Shown here one piece after another: positions 12,524 to 24,639 of a stretch of DNA of 64,000 nucleotides. The notes beneath the pieces were generated by a model. That model saw nothing but the letters and a program-made list of their open reading frames with translations. It was not told where the DNA came from and made no database searches. Every line of letters starts with the position of its first letter. The stretch's first letter is position 1. Both the position numbers and the translations under genes were made by a program. The stretch comes from Bradysia coprophila (lineage: Eukaryota; Arthropoda; Insecta; Diptera; Sciaridae). The stretch spans positions 10,241,739 to 10,305,738 of the forward strand of contig NC_050735.1 in NCBI RefSeq assembly GCF_014529535.1, written 5' to 3'.

Positions 12524-13819
12524 CAACTTTTTTTTTAAATTATCTAATTGTGACTTCACGGTGTGTTGTTTACTAACCACTTACTTCAGGTTGCGTTAAT
12601 CGACATGTAATTTAAAACTATCTACAATTAACTTAGTTATTTTATCGCTAATATAATAGTCGATGTAAAATTTAATGTAGTACTTGTTAGTATAGTGTTC
12701 CTAGCGCTAGTGTAAGCATGATTTAGAATCGGAATTAACAATTTTGTAGCCCATTACAAACCAATCCCGACTCGATCACGATCATAGTCAAGACGGATAT
12801 TTGATTTACCTGAACATTTTAATGAGTGCTACAAATCTAATTAATTTGATTTTGACTTATTATGTCGAGTTGACTTTTTTGTTTAGAAAAACCTAATCTA
12901 GCAAAGTTCAATCGCAGTTCAAGGTTCTCCCCAAATCTAACAGAGAAAAAAAGTTATAATCAATTGCTAGAGTATGAATTAGTGGTATTCTCTCTCCTAG
13001 CACGCTACACTCAAAGCTCTCTTCATTTGAATATAGACGGTGGAAAAAAGAACTGATACACACTCCACTCCATACCACATTCATACGGATTACGTGTCGG
13101 TCAAGAATGGTGAATTGTGTGTATATATTGTATACCTATCTGTGTAACATCGGTACAAAACAATAATATTTAATTAAATTAAATAAAAACATCCGTTGAT
13201 CAGTACACGAATAAAAGCAATCCAGTTTGTACAACAATCCATTATGCGCGTCCAGCAGTATGGACGATGATTATTATATTGGATCGGGAAGATTTGAAAA
13301 ATAAGATTTGAAACAAAAAGTTGAGGTTGTTACACTGGTGGATGACAATGTTTCGATGTTTCAACGTTGGTACAAATGTGTGTATGCTGTCACCCCGGAT
13401 TGTGTGTTGATATTTTTCTTTTGACTATACGCCTCTTCGGTACCAACAAATGATAAAATTTAAGTTAAATATTTCGTAACAAAACAATAGTGCTCAAAAA
13501 ATCGATCAAAATCGTAGGATAAAGTTAGCATAAGTTTAAGTGCAGCAAGCAGCTCAAAACGGTTGTTTAAACGATGAGAATTCGGCTGAAGACAAATGTG
13601 TAAATTAAAATAACTAAAAGTCAATCAAACTTGTCTTATCGCCGAACTGAAAAGAAAATGCGGAAATAAAATTCTAAGTTCTTGTAATCCGTTCAGTGTA
13701 ACAAACGAAATGAATCTTAAAATTTACACATCTTTAACTAAGTTTAATTTAAAGTGATCTAGCCAATTTTGTTGTTGTTTTCTTATTATTTTGTTGTTGT
13801 TGTTAATTCATTTTCCACA
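12524..13819 (+). other. FucT6 upstream and 5' untranslated region
   Basis: No coding frame. A GT-rich run leads into the FucT6 start. The presumptive promoter and any 5' exon lie here; I cannot fix a transcription start from sequence alone. Confidence 0.4.
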
Positions 13820-16800
13820 ATGTCGTTCTTCCGGCAATTTATGGCTATGAGTGTTTGGATACGGGTTCTGATCATATTCGTGTTGTTATGGGGTTTTTTA
13901 GTGTTTGTTTTTGCATCAAAACTGAATGCACCGAATACATCAGACTCGACAATGAAGCGACTGAATCAAGCAATAGCATTTATGGATCAATCGAAGAAAC
14001 GGAATGCCGAACTGAAAGCTTTAATTGACGAATATTTAAGGTAAAATGGGGCGATTCATATCGTCGACAAATTAATGATGAAAAAAAAAATCGAACAAAT
14101 AACCTGGTCGAAGATCCATAACTTGCTAATACAAAACATAAATAAACATTTCTATTGATGTATTCATTCAAAGAAAGATTAATTTCATATGTGCGGCGGG
14201 AATACCCTTAAAAGTCCAAAAGCCATGACAAAGTTTCGTTTTTTAGGCTTCGTCCAATGACAGTTCGGTGGAGAAAACGTCTATTTTCTCGCCTCGTATT
14301 TTTCCCAAGGAAGAAAATAGGAAATTCCAACTCAACTCAAGCGAAAACCTAGTGCTTGTTGAAGTTTCATATTTTACTCACTAACCCCACAGGAAATGAG
14401 TCAATGCCTCATTGCCAACACGGTGTTTAAGTAGAGCGAGATGGAAAATCAACTCGAGGTATGCTGTCATCGATAATACAAGAGAATCTGACAGAAGACC
14501 CGAGATGGAACAATAGGTTGTTATTTCGCCATCTCTCTCACTTAAACACTCTATAACGTCATAATAGTTAATTATGCCATTCAGCATCATAATATGCAAA
14601 ATTTGCAGTCTTTAGATGCCTCTGTGACATAAAACGTTGTATGCAACTCGATGCAAAGTACTTTATTAGGCTCTCGGCCTCGTGTCATAATTACACATCT
14701 AGATCCTAATAAAGTACTTTGCACCTACGTTGCATAAAATACTGTTACGTCACAAGGACATTTCATTTTCGCGTGACGTATTAAGTTTTTCGCCCGTAAA
14801 GTAACCAGTTTTTTCGGCACTTTTAGCAAGTATTTTCCGGTAACTCTGTATTTTGCCGTGTGTGGTTGTATCATTCGCCTTCGACTCGAGCTGCAAACGC
14901 CACACTTGGCGAAATGAAAAGGTCCAAACACGGACCTAATCTACTATATTCTTCCATTCGGCAAACAAATAACTATTGCATGGAATGCAGTAAACTCCAT
15001 TCAATGTTACGGTGTGTGACCACCGGAAATTTCGGTTGGTCATGCCGTGCTAGTGACAAACAATTTTCAACATCGCCTATTGTCTATAGAATCTACTTTA
15101 GATAAAACGTTTTCAACTCTCGGCGGAACTCCTCTCTTCTATTCAAATTAAAATTGCTGAACACTTTCTGTTTTTGGTTTTTTTTTCTTCGTATTGTACC
15201 TATATATATGGTGCTGTGTCACATCAAGCTTTTCGATTTAGATGAATTTTTTATTCATTTCTATTGCCACCGTTGATGTTGTTAATGTATAATCTAATAA
15301 ATTGCCCAACAGTCTAAATCACACCGGAATATAATGTTTCATTCCATTGCCGCATTATATTCATTATCCAAGAGGTCATAATCGGACATAAAAAAGCTGA
15401 TAACAAACGTTCTGATTTTACAATTGTGTATTTACGAAGAACTTATTTTTTTATATGGCTGTTAAGTGTTTGAACAGCATTTTATATCTTTTCAACAATC
15501 ATCGTTCATAACATCATGTAATATTACTGTTATTATGCACCCAAGCCCGTGTACCGATCAATTTTAATGCGATTTTAACTGTCTCAGGTATTATGTCGTC
15601 ATTGTACGGGTTTTCTGTGCGAACAAATGAGGTCATCTGCTTTCCAACATACTTTTTAAATCCATTTTAATTGATACTGAAATATCAGCGCGATATGGAC
15701 CCGTTGTTGAATTGTATAAGCGGTCGAAAATCTTAATGTCATGAACATTGAAATGAACAGATAAATGTCTGCGAAATGTGCTATACTACACACTTCTTAC
15801 AGTACTACAGTTTCATGTTTTTTTTTTGTTTTTTTTATTTTTTTTTTATTTATTATTCTCCATTCAAAAACATTGAAGGCTCAGAGCCTGTACATGTTTA
15901 CTTTTAAATCATTTAAATGCTACTCTCAATCAACTAGAATTAAATCCATTATAAATCAATCAATTATGTTCTCATAAATTATTTATAGAAACATTTTGCA
16001 TGTTCCGTTTCACGGTCTTAAAGCGATAAATAGCCTCTAGATTCTAGATGTTCGTAAGACGATCTAAGATATCTAAAGTTTACCTAGAAACAACTGTTCT
16101 GATACTATAGTAGAGATGCATCAAGATAATTGCGGCAGATGTACATATACAGAGTGCCCGAAAAGTTTGGACATATGAACAAACATATGCGAACAGCAGA
16201 GTGGAGCTGAAAAATATCAATTGTTGGTTCTGTGTTTGCGTGGTGAGATTTTCATTTCTCTTTTGTCAGTGTGTCACGTTGGTCACGGCACAGCACCGCT
16301 GTGGTCACGGTAAAAAAAATAAATATGAAACGCCTTTTTTACCAAGCTCTGTTGCATTGGGTGTCAGGACATTCACAGGAGTCGTTCATAAATCACATAA
16401 CCCAAAATTATCAATTTTCGAGATTCACTGTCACGTATTACGTAATTTTTGAACGGCCCTCAATTAACTCGGTCACCAAACAATCATGCAGTCTGTACTC
16501 TCAATGAAGTGACCCAAATTTTTTCAATTGAGTTTGGCCTTATCGTCGTTATTGATGACGACTTTAGAAAAGAGCATGTTAAAGTAATGAAGTAAAAGAT
16601 TTGAAATGAATCTCCTGAAAATATTTAGAAATTGAAGGAATAGATCCGATCTACGAAAGTTAACAGACACTGTGAGTCAGGGCCTACATTCGCAAAAATA
16701 TTTTCTCGAATTTTCTTATATTTTCACGATTTTCTTGAATTTTCTTTAAAAAAATTTCTTAAAATTCATGGAAACTTGAGAAAATTGCGAAAATTCGAGA

Positions 16801-18580
16801 AAATATTTTCGCAAATATAGTCACTGCTGTGACTTGATGATTTTCTCACTGGCTTCATTCACTTCAACAGCAAAATATCTTTGCAAAATTTTTTTACGTG
16901 AAATTAAACGAAAATTTCTGCTTTTACATTTTCCAGCGACAAATCGAATCGGCCTGAACAAAAATGGAAACTTATCGATGACATCGAAAGCAAACTTATA
17001 CCGTCTGCCGCATTACGGAAACAAATCAACGAACCATCCGTCGAGTACGAGAAACTGCGCCGTCGCGTCCAGACCAACACCCAAGAGATGTGGAACTATG
17101 TGAACAGCGAAATGATCAAATTGAAAAAGTCAGTTAACCCTGGCGACGCAAAATTGACGAAGCAAATTGACACGATGATGGACATGGCAGCTGAGCAGAA
17201 GAACTCATTGCTGCACGATTTGGGTCAATTGGCTGAAGTGGATGGCTATGAGGCCTGGAGATACAAGGAAGCATCAGCTTTGAGTGATTTGGTGCAGAGA
17301 CGATTACATTATCTACAAAATCCAGAAGACTGTGGCAAAGCACAAAAATTGGTTTGCCGATTGAATAAGGTTAGTGGATTGAAGCATTGAATTTGTTATC
17401 GATTCGTAGCGGCTGTTATTTCTAAAATCCGTTTTACATTGTTGTTAGGGTTGTGGCTATGGCTGCCAGCTACATCACGTTGTATACTGCTTCATAATGG
17501 CCTACGCAACCGAACGAACTTTGATTCTAAAGTCAAAAGGTTGGCGATATCACAAGGCTGGCTGGGAGGAAGTTTTTAAGCCAATATCCGATACATGCCT
17601 CACATCTGAGGGCTCATCACACGCCAGCTGGTCCAGTCACATACAAAACACTCAAGTGGTTGATCTGCCAATTATCGATTCTCTGAATCCTCGACCACCA
17701 TACCTTCCACTGGCTATACCGGAAGATCTAGCGCCACGATTAAAGCGTTTGCACGGCGATCCAATCACATGGTGGGTTGGACAATTCTTAAAGTATTTGC
17801 TCCGACTGCAACCAGAAACGCAGAATATGTTGGATGCTGCCCGACAAAAATTGGGTTTTAAGAAACCGATCGTTGGAGTGCACGTTCGTCGAACGGATAA
17901 AGTAGGTACGGAAGCATCACTACATAGCATAGAAGAGTATATGACTTGGGTGGAGGATTACTTCAACAAGCTGGAATTGTCTCAGTCTGTGGATAAGAGA
18001 CGCGTTTTTCTGGCCTCCGACGATCCGAAAGTCATTGAGGAGGCGCGCAAGAAATATCCAAAGTATGATATTATCGGTGATCCTGATGTGGCACGCATGG
18101 CAGCTGTTTCGACAAGATACACCGACTCGTCATTGAATGGTATTATTATGGACATTCACCTGCTGTCGATGTGCGACTATTTGGTTTGTACATTCAGTTC
18201 GCAGGTTTGTCGCGTCGGTAAGTGAAGAATTTTCATTGTAAGTTTCCTGTTTGGTTAACAGTTGCACTCTCTGTTTAGCTTATGAAATCATGCAAGCAAT
18301 GTATCCGGACGCTTCTGATCGATTCAAATCCCTTGACGATATTTATTACTATGGTGGCCAAAATGCTCATAATCGAGAAGCCGTTCTGCCGCATCGGGCC
18401 AAAAATCATGACGAAATATTCCTGAACGTTGGCGATACAGTGGGCGTAGCGGGTAACCATTGGGATGGTTTTTCCAAAGGAAAAAATGAACGAACAAATC
18501 AGGTCGGCTTATTTCCGTCGTTTAAGGTGGTCGACAAGGTGGAAACGGCAGATTTTCCAAAATATTCGAATATCAAGTAG
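13820..18580 (+). CDS. Alpha-(1,6)-fucosyltransferase (FUT8 orthologue)
   Basis: Golgi type II enzyme that adds core alpha-1,6-fucose to the innermost GlcNAc of N-glycans, using GDP-fucose. Four exons join in frame: 13820-14040, 16937-17369, 17449-18217 and 18279-18580, giving 574 residues, the usual FUT8 length. Splice sites are standard (AAG|GTAAAA, TTCCAG|C, AAG|GTTAGT, TTAG|GG, GTCG|GTAAGT, TTTAG|CT). A transmembrane anchor lies at about residues 11-31, then a coiled-coil stem. The GDP-fucose motif [14 protein letters not shown] begins at residue 361, placing the key arginines at 365 and 366 as in human FUT8. Motif III contains [15 protein letters not shown]-terminal SH3 domain follows ([20 protein letters not shown]). 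The start at 13820 has a good context (CCACAATG) and gives the expected short cytosolic tail. Poly(A) signal AATAAA at 18670. Confidence 0.95.
14428..14551. mobile_element. Short TIR element in FucT6 intron 1
   Basis: Inverted ends GTGTTTAAGTAGAGCGAGATGG and the near-complement ending CTCACTTAAACAC enclose about 80 bp. No coding capacity. Flanking duplication unclear. Confidence 0.5.
14627..14960. repeat. Dispersed repeat in FucT6 intron 1, shared with a norpA intron
   Basis: 14627-14757 is an inverted repeat with arms containing GCAAAGTACTTTATTAGG. The whole block, including GCCTCGTGTCATAATT and the downstream TGTATTTTGCCGTGTGTGG / TTCGACTCGAGC segment, has a diverged counterpart at 54380-54720. 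Confidence 0.6.
16678..16826. mobile_element. hAT-like MITE, family B, copy 1 (FucT6 intron 1)
   Basis: Ends CAGGGCCTACATTCGCAAAA and, inverted, CAGTGACTATATTTGCGAAA. They are flanked by 8-bp repeats CTGTGAGT (16670-16677) and CTGTGACT (16827-16834), one mismatch. The interior is palindromic, built of TTTTCTCGAATTTTC-type words. CAGGG ends with an 8-bp duplication fit the hAT superfamily. Confidence 0.7.
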
Positions 18581-18689
18581 AGAAAAAAAGTGATTTTGTG
18601 TTTTGACCTTTTTTTATAATTTTGATTGAACAAAATTATTATTGTGATATTGAGTGTTTTAGAACTGAGAATAAAACATTTTTCGTGTA

Positions 18690-21480
18690 CTATGGACCAC
18701 ATAATTCCATTGAAATTTCGTTGACGCTTGCAGATCAAGGTGAATGAATAAATGAGGTGAGGTTGAACTTACTAAGACCAAAGTCTGTATACGGTCGAAA
18801 GAAGATTTTTAGTTGAGTTAGTAGCGTTAATTACCGTGGCAGCCTGGCCATATTGCACCTCTCACTTTTTCCCTAAAGTTCCCATTTTGACGATTTTTTT
18901 GGATAAAGCTTTCGTTTTCGTATGCGTAGTCGGTCCGACCTAGGTTAATTACGTCATCTCTCTATGGTACTATGGCCCAGATACCGGGAAATTTTGCCGA
19001 AAACTCGGATGCCGGGAAATTTACTCAGTACAACGGAAAGAAATAATGAAAAGGAGAAAAGATGCGGGAAATGACCAAAAATCGGGAAAATGATCGGACA
19101 TCTAGAAATCACCAGATATCGGGAAACGACCTTTCTGATGATATGAAGAAAAACCTTATTTGTCAGCATTACCAAGAAATTATATGAAATTATGCTAAAT
19201 GTGTTCAGGAACCTTAATGAGATATGTTAACCGTAGGTATGTTGCTTCAGCAAGATTGAGAATAATGGTACATTACTATACCAGTGAAGTAATTTGATAT
19301 CTCGTATCCAGATGAGTAAAAGTATCCGAGGGCTTCAGCCCGAGGTACTTTTACTCATCGTGATTTTACGAGCGAGGGAAAAGGTTTTCACTAGTGAGGG
19401 AATAGCCACATTACCTCACTAGTGAAGTAAATATTCTTTACCGAGAACGCTTAGTATTTTTACCGAGAAATAGAAGTAGCGACCTTTAATGCTTGAAGTT
19501 CAAACTTTCAACATTGAGAATCTCGAAGTGCCAAAACTGCCAAAACTGCCAATGCAGTTGTACAATGCCAAAAAAGACATTTTTTCCCTCATCATGAGAC
19601 ACGTTCTAAGAACCGGGATATTTGGTCGAATTTTAGTGGATACCGGGAACAATCGGAAAATAGGATTTGGATACTGAAAAAACATTATTTGCACACACGT
19701 TACCAATTTTATAAACTGAAAATCGAATGTAATACGTAAAGTACAAGCACAAGCAGGTGGTGTGCTTGTTTGAACATTTTTAATTTGCCATGTGGGAAAC
19801 CGAACGTTTTCATCATAATTATAGTCAACTTTACTTCCAACAACAATTACGTAAAGAAGACAATGTTGTCCTTAAAATGAGATCCTGTTTCACAAAAGGG
19901 ACAGTAATACTTCGTTGAAGAAACCTTCCATCCATCGCCCTTTTCATCGAGAAACAATTTCATTCGGACACCTTCTAGAAACTGCAACCGTATTTCCTTA
20001 TAATCATTGCATCTTGTACTTCAATTGTTTAAAATGTTTGGTGCTTTGTATGGTTAAGGTTCGATACTAAATCTTGCACTTCTTTACGGTTTTACAATAC
20101 ATTTTCACTATATAAGACCACATCAGCCAGTCACACCGTTCATTTTCGTCGTGCTGTCGATAACAGATGGATTAGCCGTTCCTGAAGGTGCCTTTCCGGA
20201 ACCTTGGAAGACATAGTTACATATAGAAAATTGACTCTCAAAATCTTTTGTAATCGACCGATGGTGCAAAACTTTATTTTACCTGGAAATCCAACTAAAT
20301 CCAGGGGTGACGTTATCTAATACGTAAGAAAAATTGAGCTTGAACTTCGAATAAATAAAGTTCAAACAAAATCAACAAAACACCAAAAAACAAACATTGT
20401 AATCGACCGATGGTACAAAACTCTGCAATCGACCGATGGTACAAAACTTTATTGTAATCGATTACAATGTTACAATGTCGATTACAAGTTCGATTACAAT
20501 GATATGAAGACTTCCAATAGTTCAGGACATCATTTCTCAGAACTTGATATCTCTGAGTTGATCATGAAGACAGTGGCTCGGCGAAGCTATAGCACTGAAC
20601 TCGGTGCTGAAGTCTATACCATATCCGATACGAAATGAATTATTATTTGTTTCATGATTTTTCAACGCTCGAAGCTTCTGTAAATCTCAGCCGTAAGATA
20701 GTAACTACATAAATTAATGTTAAAGCATTGATCCAGTTTGAAGATACAATTTTTTATTGAAAATTGAAAGGCGTGTCAAAAGAGTTTAAATGTTACTTAT
20801 CTGGCTCAACAGTACTTTCAATACCGATTGTATCTTCAGATTAAATTCTTCCTGTTGTGGGACCAATGTCCTCTCAACTTACATCAATCTAGATTTCCAA
20901 TGATGTCTGACGACTGAGTTGTAAGGGACCATTCAGGAATTGCGTAACGTTTTTTCAGTACTGTCTATCAAAATTAACTCGAGAAATACATGCTCTGCAA
21001 AGTTTAAACTGTGCTCAACCACTCCAATAAACCACCCTAATGGTCGATGACAGCAATGAAAAAACGGTGGGAGGTGCGGGAAAACAGGAAAATATGCAGT
21101 TTTACTTGTTTTTCAATAGTTTTTCAACCACATCTCTGGATGTTTTCAAATGGTGTGCGATATGTCAAATGAAAGGTATTGATGATCGCCCAAAACCACT
21201 TACAGTGGAGGTGTGACGCAAGTCCTGTTATCCACTTACAAAAGAACTGATATCGGTGTAGGTGACGCTTACAGATTCGACACGCAAAAAGGTATGCGTC
21301 ACAAATGGCAGCTGATGAGGAAAGTACGCGAAAGGCTTATCAACAAAAATCATACCAGAAAAATTTTAGGAAGAAAATTATAATAAAAAAGTTTGCGTCA
21401 CAAGGGGCAGATGTTGAGGAAGGAAAATTTTTAAAATTGTGAAATATATTCCTTTAAAAAATGGAATTCAAACGGAAGAA
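18690..21480. other. Repeat-rich intergenic DNA
   Basis: No gene recognised. 18978-19130 and 19610-19670 are rich in the word CCGGGAAA. 19312-19366 folds as GATGAGTAAAAGTA...TACTTTTACTCATC around a six-base loop. 20250-20510 carries three TGTAATCGACCGATGGT repeats followed by TCGATTACAATG words. The rest is unremarkable. Confidence 0.5.
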
Positions 21481-21497
21481 AGCCGAATCTCGGAAAT

Positions 21498-22000
21498 TAT
21501 GGCTGACATAGCTCGCACTTAAAACGCTCATAGCTCCCAAATAGACGACTTTTTAGGAAAACCATGAAACACGTGTCGAATGAAATCTGAAACTCTATAA
21601 ATTTGTCTTTTAAACGAACTTTCTATCTGCCATATTTTCCGAGTTATGGATGACATAGCTCGCACTTAAAACGCTCAAGGCTCCCAAATAGACGACTTTT
21701 TAGGAAAACCATGAAACACGTGTCGAATGAAATCTGAAACTCTATAAATTTGTCTTTTACAGGAGGTTTCCATCTGCTGTATTTTCCGAGTTATGGCTGA
21801 CATAGCTCGCACTTAAAACGCTCATAGCTCCCAAATAGACGACTTTTTAGGAAAACCATGAAACACGTGTCGAATGAAATCTCAAACTCTATAAATCTGT
21901 CTTTTAAACGAACTTTCTATCTTTTATATTTTCTGAGTTATGGGTCATATAGCTCAATGGCTCAAAACGCTCATAGCTCCGAAATTATAAGCTTTTAAGA
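21498..22000. repeat. 147-bp tandem repeat, about 3.4 copies
   Basis: TATGGCTGACATAGCTCGCA-type starts recur at 21498, 21645, 21792 and 21939, exactly 147 bp apart. Copies are about 95% alike; the last is truncated and more diverged. Each carries AAAACGCTCATAGCTCC and AAACACGTGTCGAATGAAAT blocks. No open frame spans the array. Confidence 0.85.
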
Positions 22001-22554
22001 AAATTCCTTCAAATTAGTTTCTTAGAATTACGTCCTTAACATACCCTGAAAATTTCAGCCAAATTCACCGGTAAATTCAAAAGTTTCGTTGTAACAAAGT
22101 GACAAAGTAACAAAGGTTGGTAAAATTCATCAATTTCAAAATGTATGAAAATTAATTTCTTCATACAAATTTCTGCAAATTTCCAAGTTTTGAAATTTAA
22201 TATCTCGGCCAAATTTTAACCTTATGAGGCGTGTCGCGTGTGATAGCTCGTTGAACTCGTATGGACGCCCAGATTACGAATAAAATACTTTGGGGGTAGT
22301 AAGAGCAAAGGGGGAAAAGTCAAAAAGTTCGTGTATATATGTTCCTCAGTCCTGCGGACAATTTTTTTTGTCAAATTTTTCAGTGTGAACGGACTTGCGT
22401 CACGGCCCTTCACTAACGTAGGGCCATGATACGAAGCAAAATATTTAATTTTTTAAATCGGGTTTGTACAACAGTATCTTTTGGTGATAAAGCAAGCAGA
22501 ACTGCATATTTACCTACTTTTCCTGGTTTCCCGCACCTCGAGGACACTGATTGT

Positions 22555-22764
22555 CGAGGGGGAAACCACTATTTTGTCAGAAACATAAGTTTTGTGAATA
22601 CAAACGGTTAATCGGTGATTAACAATGATTAACCGCTATATTTCACGTTTATTTGTAGTTTTGCGACGATTGGTCAAATGCTGGTTAATCACCAATTCGT
22701 CATAATGTTAATCACTGGTTAATCATGTTAATCACATCAATAAAAAAGAGTGGTTTCCCCCTCG
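22555..22764. mobile_element. TIR element with 8-bp duplication, family A, copy 2
   Basis: Ends CGAGGGGGAAACCACT and its complement AGTGGTTTCCCCCTCG. Flanks CTGATTGT (22547-22554) and CTGATTGC (22765-22772) form an 8-bp duplication with one mismatch. The 210-bp interior is made of GGTTAATCA / GATTAACCA words, unlike the GCAACTC words of copy 1 at 11494-12515. Confidence 0.75.
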
Positions 22765-22916
22765 CTGATTGCTTAAAGCACCTTCAAAGGATGGGAACAC
22801 TGAATCGCCCAAGAGCATTTTTTCTCTGATAAAAACCAACTCCTTAGAATCGACAAATTTATTTAAAAAAAAAGGAAACAAATAGGAGAAACACTAACCT
22901 AACTACAATATTCCAT

Positions 22917-24620
22917 TCATACTAACGGATCGTGGCTCATCAAAATGCCTCGTTCCCATAAATCCTGAGCGACAAATAAATTCTTATCATTACCTTCCAA
23001 TTGAAGGTCTCTTGGCGTGATGTACAACGGATAAGCTTTGATCAGCACCTCAACAGCAGGTGCTTCAGTTGGATTTATTTCCAAATAATTTTCCTCAAAT
23101 CCGTGATGGTCTTTCGAATTCTCCGAACTGTAATAAACTCGAATGCCATTGTCATGCCGAACCATACGCACAACATTTCCCCGAATGAGTCGGATTCGCG
23201 TATCCAATTCAATGTAATTGTATTCGGGCGAACCGTCCTCTCCAGCTGTTATTTTTGTACCATAAACACTTCGTACCTCTTCTTCCGGTGTTAGTTTCGG
23301 CGGCAGTGCATCGTGTTGATATCGTAACGCCATTTGATCCACGGCATTGTCTAAAGTGTTGTCAGCCTTGACATGACGTGCAACCGTTTCGAAGCATTCC
23401 TTGATTTGTGCGATCACTGCGTCCCGTTCGCGATAGTAATTGTCGCTGTTCACAACGCCCATATTCTGCCAAATGTCTAACGGTAAACCTTTTCGCAAAC
23501 TTAGATTCTCGTTGATAGCTTCTTTCAGTGCCATTGGCAGTAAGATTTCCAGTAAATCGCCAAACGTTTGCTTTCGGTAGAGACTAATCTGGAGGTGCAG
23601 AGAATGGCAATCAGCCATGGATGTCGTTTCGTTAACGTATCCGCGTGGAAAATACAGAAGATCGCCGGCGTTCAATACAACGTCCATTACTGGTGGCCCC
23701 AGTGCATCTATCTGATTTAAGTCAACATTTTTTGATTCACGTGACAGCATGTTACTGCGATGTAAAGGCCTGTACAGTCGCCAATGTTTTTTGCCTTCAA
23801 TTTGTAAAATAACCATTTCTGCGTCCTCGTACCGAGGCGGATATCCTTCGCTATTCTTTGAACCTAAATGTACGGTGGAATCGATCATGCATTGGAAATA
23901 CTCTTGAAGCGTTGCATTCATTGAATGGATGGCCGGCAAAAAGGTTTGAGGATTCAAAATTTTGATGCCACAACCATCGCTGTAGTATTGCCAAATTGTC
24001 GGTGGCAGTGCACGACCAATGGGAGTGATAACCTCGTTGCCGTCCTTGAACTGAACGTCAATGTTTTTGGTAAATTCGACGTGATTTTGTCGCAACATTT
24101 TGTCGATTGCATCCGACGACAGTAAATCCTCATAGAATTCTGAACGTTTACGGTCCACGCGGAGCGGCTGCTTTTCCCAGTATTTATCCATAAAAACAGC
24201 TACTGTCAGTGGTCTAAGCAAAATTTCAAATAACCGACGGCCTTCCTCAATGCTTCCCACATCCGGTGACAGATTCAACATGGCTGAGTAGTTGGATTGT
24301 GTAGGAACGTGATTCTGAATGGCTGTTGAATTGCTGACGCCGGTCGTACATCGTCTGAGATGTGGTGGCATGTGTTCCGTTCCGTTCGTTGAACGTTTTG
24401 CTTTGTCAGAGATCTTCTCAGACGAATTGAGTTTCCGTTTGCTGGGGCATTCTTTGTCGGTTGCCAATGGTGAAGTGTGCATCGGTTTACTTGGTGATCG
24501 TCGTAATTTCGGTGAAATTTGCTTTTGTCGGGATGGGCTGCATGATGAGTTATCAGCATTGTGGTTGGCATTCGGATGAATGTACGTTGACGACACTTCT
24601 GGCGAATAATTTGACTGCAT
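22917..24620 (-). CDS. ROX/NO66-like JmjC protein lacking iron ligands
   Basis: One 567-residue frame. Residues 1-125 are polar, Ser/Lys/Arg-rich and probably nuclear. The ROX-type JmjC fold follows: FMDKYWEKQPLRVDR, the GCGIKILNPQTF strand, LQIEGKKHWRLYRP and GDLLYFPRG; the C-terminal ~170 residues fit the ROX dimer and winged-helix region. Ribosomal oxygenases (NO66, MINA) hydroxylate ribosomal-protein histidines with Fe(II) and 2-oxoglutarate. Their ligands are H-x-D and a distal H. Here the HYD position is RYE (R263, E265) and the distal histidine after PRG is N330, so all three ligands are replaced. The frame is otherwise uninterrupted, which argues for a pseudoenzyme rather than a decayed gene. 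The start is the first ATG; a 3' splice site may lie just upstream (GTCAATAG). Minus-strand AATAAA at 22863-22858. NO66 or MINA lineage not resolved. Confidence 0.85.
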   Translation of the reverse strand: MQSNYSPEVSSTYIHPNANHNADNSSCSPSRQKQISPKLRRSPSKPMHTSPLATDKECPSKRKLNSSEKISDKAKRSTNGTEHMPPHLRRCTTGVSNSTAIQNHVPTQSNYSAMLNLSPDVGSIEEGRRLFEILLRPLTVAVFMDKYWEKQPLRVDRKRSEFYEDLLSSDAIDKMLRQNHVEFTKNIDVQFKDGNEVITPIGRALPPTIWQYYSDGCGIKILNPQTFLPAIHSMNATLQEYFQCMIDSTVHLGSKNSEGYPPRYEDAEMVILQIEGKKHWRLYRPLHRSNMLSRESKNVDLNQIDALGPPVMDVVLNAGDLLYFPRGYVNETTSMADCHSLHLQISLYRKQTFGDLLEILLPMALKEAINENLSLRKGLPLDIWQNMGVVNSDNYYRERDAVIAQIKECFETVARHVKADNTLDNAVDQMALRYQHDALPPKLTPEEEVRSVYGTKITAGEDGSPEYNYIELDTRIRLIRGNVVRMVRHDNGIRVYYSSENSKDHHGFEENYLEINPTEAPAVEVLIKAYPLYITPRDLQLEGNDKNLFVAQDLWERGILMSHDPLV

Positions 24621-24639
24621 GCTGAACCTATTGACAATA

